A stretch of 64,000 nucleotides of DNA from Heloderma charlesbogerti (taxonomy: Eukaryota > Chordata > Lepidosauria > Squamata > Helodermatidae), in assembly GCA_026122225.1 (NCBI GenBank), contig JANEZZ010001570.1, forward strand, positions 6,138,501 to 6,202,500. The letters run 5' to 3'. Shown in pieces: positions 57,637 through 64,000 of the stretch; the first letter of the stretch is position 1, and the number at the start of each line of letters is the position of its first letter. The notes under the pieces are model-generated. The model was not told where the DNA came from, did no database searches, and saw nothing but the letters and a program-made list of their open reading frames with translations. Both the position numbers and the translations under genes were made by a program.

Positions 57637-58602
57637 ACAGCTTACCCTCCGTGCATCCACATTTCTCTAGGTCCTTCAGGCCCAAATCCACATGAGGATG
57701 ATGGAGTGTTTGAGACCAGCAAAGATGCCTCATGTTGTCCTGGTCCTGTATTGCCTTATGAAGCATCTGAGCCTTACTCTATTGCTAGAGTAAGGCTCAG
57801 GCTTACTCTAGACTGTGAGTTCAGCCAGGCCTGTTTGTTAGTTATATCAGTAGCTGGCAGGATGGGTTAAACAATGAGAGGAAGACGTCTTCTAGCAATA
57901 ACACTACGTGCTTTATAAACCAATATAGGACCAGGTATCTTTGCTGACCAAGGAAAAGTGTGGGTGCATGAGCTGAGATGGGTGTATATAGAGTGTGAAT
58001 GCATGTTCAGTGTAACATATGAATATAGTGTGAGATATGATCCTTACATGTCCTTTCCCCACCGCACAGGAAGTAAGAGCAAAGATTGGGGCCCTTGTAC
58101 TGCATTTCTGCTTTCAGAAAGGTAGTGTGAGATGCTGATATTTCTGCTCCCATCTGTGTAATCCATCCCCACCCCTCCCAAATTATCTGAGGGTCAAACT
58201 TCATGTTACTGAAAATATGTAGCTAGGTTTTCTTTTTTCTTTATTCAAAAGTAAGCTCATGGGACCCCGTATGGATCAGGACCCTAGACTGGTGTGTAGG
58301 GGGCCTTAACCCTTTCCCTTATGTCTGCAATTTACCTTGCAACTGCATCCCTTTTTGGCAATGTAAATGGGAGGCATGCATGGGGATGTATGAATTTTCT
58401 TAAATCTGTTCCATCTGTGTTTCGTGGATTGTCAGGCATCCTTTTTGCTGTTGTTGTCCACTCATTGACAGACTTGAATCTTTTCTACAAGAATTTCATT
58501 TGTTTACAAATGCACATTAATGCACTTGCATGCATGCACAGATGTGCCTGTGCACATTTGCACAAATCCCCCACAAAAGTAAAAAGCTAAACTGTAAGTC
58601 TG

Positions 58603-59457
58603 GTTATTGGAACATTGTTGTGGCTCATTGCATCACTCCCGTCCTGCTATGGGTGACAGGTGAATTTGGTTGATTTTGCTTATTTTGAAGTTGCCCTTCT
58701 GGGCCATTTTCCAGAATATGGACTATTGTTTGGAATGGATATTGGAACATGGTTTCTGTGGAAGATTTGTGGCTTATTGTATCCATCCCATGTAGATATG
58801 TGTGACAGGAGATTCTGACTGATTTGGCTCACTTGGAAGTTCCCATTCCAGGCCATATTATAACATATGGACTGTTGTCTGAAACAGGCACAAGAGCATG
58901 GTTTTGTGGAGGTTTTATCGCTTATTACATCACCCCCATATAATCAAGTGTGACTGGTGAGCTGGGTGGTTTGGTTCACTTGGAAGCTGGCGTTCCAGAC
59001 CATTTTCCAGAATATGGACTATTGCCTGGAACAGCTATCTGAAAGTAGTTTCTGTGGACATTTTGTGGTTTATTGCATCCATCCGATGTCAGTATGTGTG
59101 ACTGGTGAATTTGGTTCACTTGGAAGTTGCAATTCTAGGCCATCTTCCAGAATATGGACTATTGCCTGGAAAGGGTTTCCAAATGTGGTTTCTGTGGAAA
59201 TTTTGTGGCTTATTGCATCCCTCCCATGTAGTTATATCTGACTGGTGAATTTGGTTAACTTGGGTCACTTGGAAGTTCCTGTTCTGGGCTGTTTTTTGAG
59301 AATGAGGACTATTGCCTGAAACGGGTTAACCATATGTTGGTTCTGTGGACATTTTGTGGGTTGTTGCATCAGTCTCATATAGTTATGTCTTACTGGTGAA
59401 TTTGGTTGAGTTGGCTCATTTCAAAGTGGTTGTTTTGGCCCATTCTGTTCTGGATGT
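58603..59457. repeat. Tandem array, about 145-bp units
   Basis: About five to six diverged head-to-tail units. The landmark ATATGGACT occurs at 58716, 58865, 59012 and 59152, with a mutated copy at 59302, giving periods of 149, 147, 140 and 150. Each unit also repeats CACTTGGAAGTT, TTCTGTGGA, TTTTGTGGCTTATTGCATC and GTGACTGGTGAATTTGGTT. No unit keeps a shared open frame. Confidence 0.9.
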
Positions 59458-59485
59458 GTTCTGGGCATTAAAGGGTTTATAAGGG

Positions 59486-59734
59486 TTGAGAGCCAGTGTG
59501 GTGTAGTGGCAAGAGTGTTGGACTAGGAGCTGGGAGATCCAGGTTCTAGTCCCCACTCGGCCATGGAAGCTCACTGGGTGACTTTGGGCCAGTCACAGAC
59601 TCTCAGCCCAACCCACCTCACAGGGTTGTTGTTGTGAGGATAAAATGGAGAGGAGGAGGATAATGTAAGCCGCCTTGGGTTCCTTGCAAGAGGAAAAAAG
59701 GCGGGGTATAAATGCAATAAATAAATAAATAAAA
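59486..59734 (+). mobile_element. tRNA-derived SINE, second copy
   Basis: Same family as the SINE at 8787: GAGAGCCAGTGTGGTGTAGTG, B box GGTTCTAGTCC at 59542-59552, GGCCAGTCACAGACTCTCAG, and an (AAAT)n tail. It lies just after the tandem array at 58603-59457 and about 0.6 kb upstream of the TCEANC CpG island. No clear target-site duplication was seen. Confidence 0.88.
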
Positions 59735-59842
59735 CAATTGTTTGAATGATTTCTCCCCTAAAATATTGTTCTCAGGTGTCTCTAACACACGCTATAGCCT
59801 TTGGCGTGGTTCTTTTAAATAAAGGGGCCGTATCTGCCCATT

Positions 59843-59976
59843 CCACAATCCTATGCATGTTTACTCAGAAATAGGCCCTCCTGAATTCGACAGGACTACT
59901 CCCAGATAACCATGTAACGGGTTGCAGCCCCAAACAATAGGGCTTACTTCTGAGTAGACATGCATAGGATTGCACT
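59843..59976. mobile_element. MITE, CAATCCTATG family (CTCAGAAATAGG variant)
   Basis: CACAATCCTATGCATGTTTAC at the left and GTAGACATGCATAGGATTGC at the right, with a less paired interior. It sits between the SINE and the TCEANC CpG island. Confidence 0.7.
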
Positions 59977-60344
59977 GCTAATTTGTTTTGGTGTGTGATA
60001 TGTTTTTAACCTGGCAGCTGCATTGAGGGCTCTTTTGGTGACCAAAAGGTAGGGCACCATTTTATTTATTTATTTATTTAAAAACTTAAAACAATAGGAA
60101 AGAGAGAGAGCGCGCGAAACCCTCTCACATCTCTGACTACAACTCCTAGGGTCTCCCCATCCAGCATGGAGAGAGAGGGAGAGAGAGAGCGAGAAACCAC
60201 CATTCGTTACGAAGAGACGCTGATCACTTTGGTCCTCTAACACCGCACGCTTATAACCAGTGTCGCGGGAAGTCACCGAGGCTTACTTCTGAGTAGACAT
60301 ACACAGGATTGCTTCGCGCTGTGTCAATATGGGTGCACTAGCTG

Positions 60345-60568
60345 CCCAACAACCGCTCGCAGCCCGAGCCTGCAAAGGAACCGCCGGTGCCACGCACGAT
60401 GCGCGCGCGCTCCCGTCTTGGACTCTGGGCCGCTCGTCCACAGCGGGCCAGTGTCAAGGACGGGAGCGCGCGCACGGGAAGGGCGGGGCCGCGGGCGGGC
60501 GGCCGGGCGGAGGGAGGGTGAGTGGCAGGCAAAACGAAAGGCCGCTTCGGTGGCGCTGCTCGGCACAG
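60345..60568 (+). promoter_or_regulatory. TCEANC: TCEANC CpG-island promoter and probable noncoding exon 1
   Basis: The window's only dense CG-rich block lies here (many CG dinucleotides, CGCGCGCG runs, a GC box GGGCGGGGCC at 60481-60490). It ends in a strong donor ACAG|GTGAGG at 60568/60569. The next good acceptor before the TCEANC frame is at 62309-62310, giving a 1.7-kb first intron. A CpG-island promoter with a noncoding first exon is typical of a housekeeping gene. The transcription start was not determined; open frames in this block have no recognisable product. Confidence 0.65.
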
Positions 60569-61070
60569 GTGAGGCGGGGCGGGCGCGCTTCCCTTCAAGT
60601 GGGTGAAAGCGAAGGAGCTGGGATGCGAGAGCTGGGTGGGTGCCCTGCTTCAGCTTGAGGTAGCTCCGCGCCTCGTTTCCTTGCCCCAGAGGAATGAAGC
60701 CCCAAAATGCCACGGTCGCCCTCCTCTTCCTTCCTTCCTACTTTCCTTCCATCCTTCCTTCCCCATGAAAGGCTGATATGGCGTCGCCAAAGGAGCTGCT
60801 CAGAGTTTCAAGTTTTAACTGCTGCTGCAGTAGCAGGAGCTTTCCCGAGCATGGAGAGGCAGTGAGGGCGGAGGTGGCACCTGCTGGAATTCTGCCGTCT
60901 TTGCAGATGTTTAAAAGCTCAGGAGCCCTGTTTCTATTCCCTCCCCCCCCCCAAAAGTGTATACTCTAGTCAGAAAACCCTCTGTGTTCAAGGCCTCACA
61001 GGCACGCCCTCTCTGACGTGGAAGCCCTTTCCCCTGTGTGTGTGGTGGGGGCGATGGTTATGGATACTTA

Positions 61071-61150
61071 CCATGCAATCCCATGCATGCTTAGACACAA
61101 AAAAAGCCCTACAACTCCCAGCGTGCCCCTGCCAGCATAGGATTGTACCC
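61071..61150. mobile_element. MITE, CAATCCTATG family, right arm deleted
   Basis: The left arm (TGCAATCCCATGCATGCTTA, AAGCCCTACAACTCCCAGC) is kept but joins almost directly to the terminal GCATAGGATTGTACCC. The missing arm is consistent with deletion of half a hairpin. Confidence 0.65.
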
Positions 61151-61354
61151 TTATATTACCTGCATGAGGAAAGGCACTCTGCACTCAAAGCCACTCTCTT
61201 TGTTATTTCACATGCAGCACAGCTGAGTGTTGACAGTGGATTCTGAGGCTGGGCTCTGATTCATACTGGGATATGCATGCACACACCCAGCCTGTATTCT
61301 ATATGTGGCACCAATTGTCTTGCTTTGTGCATATGGGACAAGCAAAGAATCTAT

Positions 61355-61443
61355 AGGTCAGCCTAACCCAAGCTGGTGCCCTCCAGATGTGTTGGACTAC
61401 AACTTCCGACATACTCCAGTCAGGTTGGGGAAGGCTGACCTAT
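61355..61443. repeat. Short foldback MITE in TCEANC intron 1
   Basis: GTCAGCCTAACCCAAGCTGG and the inverse CAGGTTGGGGAAGGCTGAC flank CTCCAGATGTGTTGGACTAC. A shortened member of the same group. Confidence 0.55.
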
Positions 61444-62319
61444 ATCCTTTCAAAAGTTCGGAATGTGACAGGACTGAAGAAGCGCTATGTTCTCAAAGTG
61501 TTATGGAGCAATTGGTTTTCGTTCTAGGGATTTTTCAGAGGACAGGCTGTTATTACTTTGGTAAAAACCTTCATGATAGTTCAGTTTGCTACATACAGAT
61601 CGGTGAAGTTCAAAATTCTTTAAACTGTGGCCTCTAATAACTATCTGTTAAGGTTTAAGAACTGTAGAATTCCTTATTTGTATATGTAGGATTCAGCATC
61701 CACAGAATCAGTGACCCCCCACACACCTTTGCTATCGCCTATGATGCCAAACAAAGCCCATTGTTCCGCCTTCATTCCTATTCCTGTAAGCTGAATGACT
61801 CCTGCGAGATGAGTCTTACTCTTGGTTGCAATTTTGTGCCTGGCACACAGAATCTATAGTTTAGCACAAGCCATTTTGCAACTGGGCTGAAAAAGCTACA
61901 AGAGCATCCTGTCCTTAAAAAATATCACAGGGTGCAATTATACACTCTACAATTACATAATGTGCAGCCCAATCCTATATATAAGTCCCGGTAAATTCAA
62001 TGGGCTTACTCCCTAGTATGGGGGCATAGGAATACAACCTTATTTATTTCCTGTATTTAAAAGATTTATACCTTGCCTTTTGCCCTAAGAAGGGCTTCCA
62101 ATGTGTTAACCTTTAACACATATGCAAACTTTGTAATGACTGTCATATCTGCTTTGTATTCAATACGTAGATTGAATATTTTATAGAATACTATAGAAAA
62201 AACCTCTGTGTCATTTGTTGACTTACCTGAACTGGATCTCTTATACCACTGCCTTCAGTACAAAGCTGTATAGTGGTTGTAGAAAAAATGACTCTGCTAC
62301 TTTCATTTTAGGTTCTGAA

Positions 62320-63381
62320 ATGTCCAACAAAAAGGTTATCATGACTAGAGCTGATTGTATAGAGAATCTGCTGTCTGAAAAAAATTACCAAGATATTGGA
62401 AGTCATCTTGCATATCTTGAAACGGTTTCTATGACTATAGACTATCTCCAGGACACTGATATTGCCAAAGCTGTGTTCAGAATCTTGAAGAACTGCCCTT
62501 CTGTGCTTCTGAAGAATAAGGCAAAGCATTTACTGTCAAAGTGGAAAACACTTTATAAGAATAATTTCAGTCAATCAGTACATGTTAAACCAGTATTGTC
62601 TCATAAGGCAAAAGAGGATTCTGATCACCTTCAGATAGTCTTAGAAGATATAACCTCTTCTGAAAAATTGAATCAGCATGAACAATTAGATCCTGCCAGT
62701 TCCAACAGTTGCCTGCCATCGGAAAACTGTTTAAAAGATACCGGAAGTAATGTGCAAAAAGATAATGCAATTCAACCAGCAGTTCTGGGGCATTCTAGTT
62801 CTGTTAGTGAAACCAGCCCATACCAGGATCACCCTGCAGTTGTGAGGAATAAATGCTCAGAACTTCTTTATGAAGCTTTGATAGACTCATCAACAAGTAA
62901 TGAAGAAAGTGAAAACCATCGCAAAATAGCTGGAGAAATTGAACAATGCATTTTTGCACTTCATGCTAAAATTGATAGAAAATACAAGAATTGCATCCGA
63001 AGCAAAGTTTCTAACTTGAAGAATCCTAAAAATTCTCACTTAAAACATAACCTGTCTATAGGGGTTCTTAGTCCGAAGACATTTGCCAATATGTCTGTGC
63101 TTGAAATGGCACATGATGAGCTGAAGCAGCTCAGGGCTTCATATACAGAAACATCTGTTCTGGAACATCAACTTCCCCAAGGTATCAGTGGTACACATAC
63201 AAATAAAATAAAATGTAGGCGCTGTGAAAAATTTGATTGCACTGTTACTGCGATTGCCAGAGGAGCTCTTTTCCTTCCTGGTTGGGTACGAGATACAAAT
63301 TCAGATGAGCAAATGATGACTTATGTAATTTGTAATGAATGCGGAGAGCAGTGGTACCACAGCAGATGGGTTTGTTTGTGA
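62320..63381 (+). CDS. TCEANC: TCEANC, TFIIS-like N-terminal and central domain protein
   Basis: This 353-aa protein is related to transcription elongation factor TFIIS; a nuclear role in RNA polymerase II elongation is inferred from the family. Residues about 10-80 are a TFIIS N-terminal (LW) domain, with KNCPSVLLKNKAK and LLSKWK. Residues about 80-175 are a variable linker. Residues about 178-285 are the central domain (CIRSKVSNLKNPKNSHL, EMAHDELKQLRASYTE). Residues about 298-353 are a zinc ribbon with CRRC and CNEC pairs. The Asp-Glu pair that in TFIIS promotes transcript cleavage is kept in SDEQMMTY. The whole frame is one exon. The ATG at 62320 follows an acceptor (TTTCATTTTAG, ending 62310) by nine bases and gives MSNKK, like other TCEANC proteins. 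The frame stays open upstream, but those 35 codons are intronic. Confidence 0.95.
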   Translation: MSNKKVIMTRADCIENLLSEKNYQDIGSHLAYLETVSMTIDYLQDTDIAKAVFRILKNCPSVLLKNKAKHLLSKWKTLYKNNFSQSVHVKPVLSHKAKEDSDHLQIVLEDITSSEKLNQHEQLDPASSNSCLPSENCLKDTGSNVQKDNAIQPAVLGHSSSVSETSPYQDHPAVVRNKCSELLYEALIDSSTSNEESENHRKIAGEIEQCIFALHAKIDRKYKNCIRSKVSNLKNPKNSHLKHNLSIGVLSPKTFANMSVLEMAHDELKQLRASYTETSVLEHQLPQGISGTHTNKIKCRRCEKFDCTVTAIARGALFLPGWVRDTNSDEQMMTYVICNECGEQWYHSRWVCL

Positions 63382-64000
63382 TAATGTATCCTTTAATGAA
63401 TATGTCTTTAGAGGAGATAAATATAAAATATGAAATTACCAAAGCACAGATATCTGAATATGGAAATATTTGGAGCCCTTTAATGTTTTGTAATGCGATA
63501 AAAACGTGGATGTGCATTATGAGGCAAATGGTTATACAACTACAAGAAATCAGAATATGACTCTAGCCTTTTTGAACTTGTTATAATAATGAACATTATT
63601 ATAGTGCCATCAATGTAATATAGTTTACAAATATATAAAATTACTAAAAACTTATTAAGGCTGATTTTTTTCCCCAAACATACTAGTAACTTTCTGAACT
63701 CATGTTAAGTAATGATGGGCCAAACTGCAAGATGGGGTTTCATGAACATTGTCATGCTCCTTGAAATCCCACACCCATTGGCAATTTTTCAGGGGACCCA
63801 AAGGGGCTAAAAATATTGATGGATTGGAGTCAGGGAATGTATCCTTGAAGTTGGTTTGCACGTAATGACAACCCATGGCTTGATTAAGCTATGGGTTGTT
63901 GACTTAACCCACAGTACAGCTGCCAGACGATCGAGCACATCATGGGTTGTTTCACCCCCTCACTGGCTCCCAGCCCGTATCCCAAGAGTCTTTACGACAC
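63382..64000 (+). other. Probable TCEANC 3' UTR and downstream sequence
   Basis: AT-rich sequence after the TCEANC stop with no further gene. I found no canonical AATAAA, so the transcript end is not placed. From about 63853 a foldback element begins with GGTTTGCACGTAATGACAAC, the terminus also seen in the elements near 11.7 and 32.2 kb, and it runs off the window. Confidence 0.5.

Noticed and set aside
58603..59457. CRISPR-like or coding repeat array
   Set aside because: The units are long, diverged and contiguous without spacers, in a vertebrate genome, and no reading frame is conserved between them.
60324..60713. Open frames of 60-130 codons in the GC-rich block
   Set aside because: High GC content removes stop codons by chance; the Pro/Arg/Ala-rich products have no known motif, and the block is better explained as a CpG-island promoter and noncoding exon.
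62215..62319. Upstream extension of the TCEANC frame with an earlier ATG
   Set aside because: A splice acceptor (TTTCATTTTAG) ends at 62310 and family proteins start at the MSNKK-type position; the extension is intronic.
1..64000. Endogenous retrovirus or LTR elements
   Set aside because: No gag, protease, integrase or envelope-like frames and no LTR pairs were seen; all reverse transcriptase sequence is of LINE type.

Overview
The window looks like nuclear DNA of a squamate reptile (lizard or snake). It holds split genes with GT-AG introns, several very similar copies of the BovB (RTE-type) LINE, a CR1 LINE, a Sauria-type SINE whose 3' part resembles the BovB tail, another tRNA-derived SINE, a 5S-rRNA-derived SINE, and many foldback DNA transposons. 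I cannot name the species.

Two host genes lie on the plus strand. The first is EGFL6 (EGF-like domain multiple 6). Its nine 3' exons run from 5269 to the stop at 43113-43115 and encode four EGF modules, a charged linker with an RGD integrin-binding motif, and a C-terminal MAM domain. The exon phases join without a break and sum, with one base from the missing upstream exon, to 460 codons including the stop. The signal peptide and N-terminal exons lie left of the window. The second is TCEANC, a TFIIS-related protein. Its single coding exon (62320-63381, 353 aa) sits behind a splice acceptor, and a CpG-rich probable promoter and first noncoding exon lie at 60345-60568. EGFL6 followed by TCEANC on the same strand is the order also known in mammals, which supports both names.

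Layout: 1-2663, the end of a BovB copy in the intron before the first visible EGFL6 exon; 5269-6621, two EGF exons; 7677-10977, a decayed CR1 on the minus strand carrying a SINE; 14257-17475, a full-length antisense BovB with a 15-bp target-site duplication; 18325-28858, two further EGF exons and the RGD linker exon, with introns rich in foldback MITEs; 37296-43115, a short linker exon and the MAM exons; 43400-60340, the intergenic interval with three more BovB copies (a 319-bp fragment, an internally deleted 0.73-kb copy that keeps both ends, and a 2.6-kb copy with an open 839-codon frame), three CTCF-like motifs, a tandem array of about 145-bp units and a SINE; 60340-63381, TCEANC.

EGFL6 is a secreted matrix/integrin ligand and TCEANC a predicted nuclear RNA polymerase II factor. 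Nothing here links them functionally. The most notable content is the mobile DNA: nested insertions whose order can be read, deletion derivatives of BovB flanked by target duplications, and a MITE family with short foldback and longer members.
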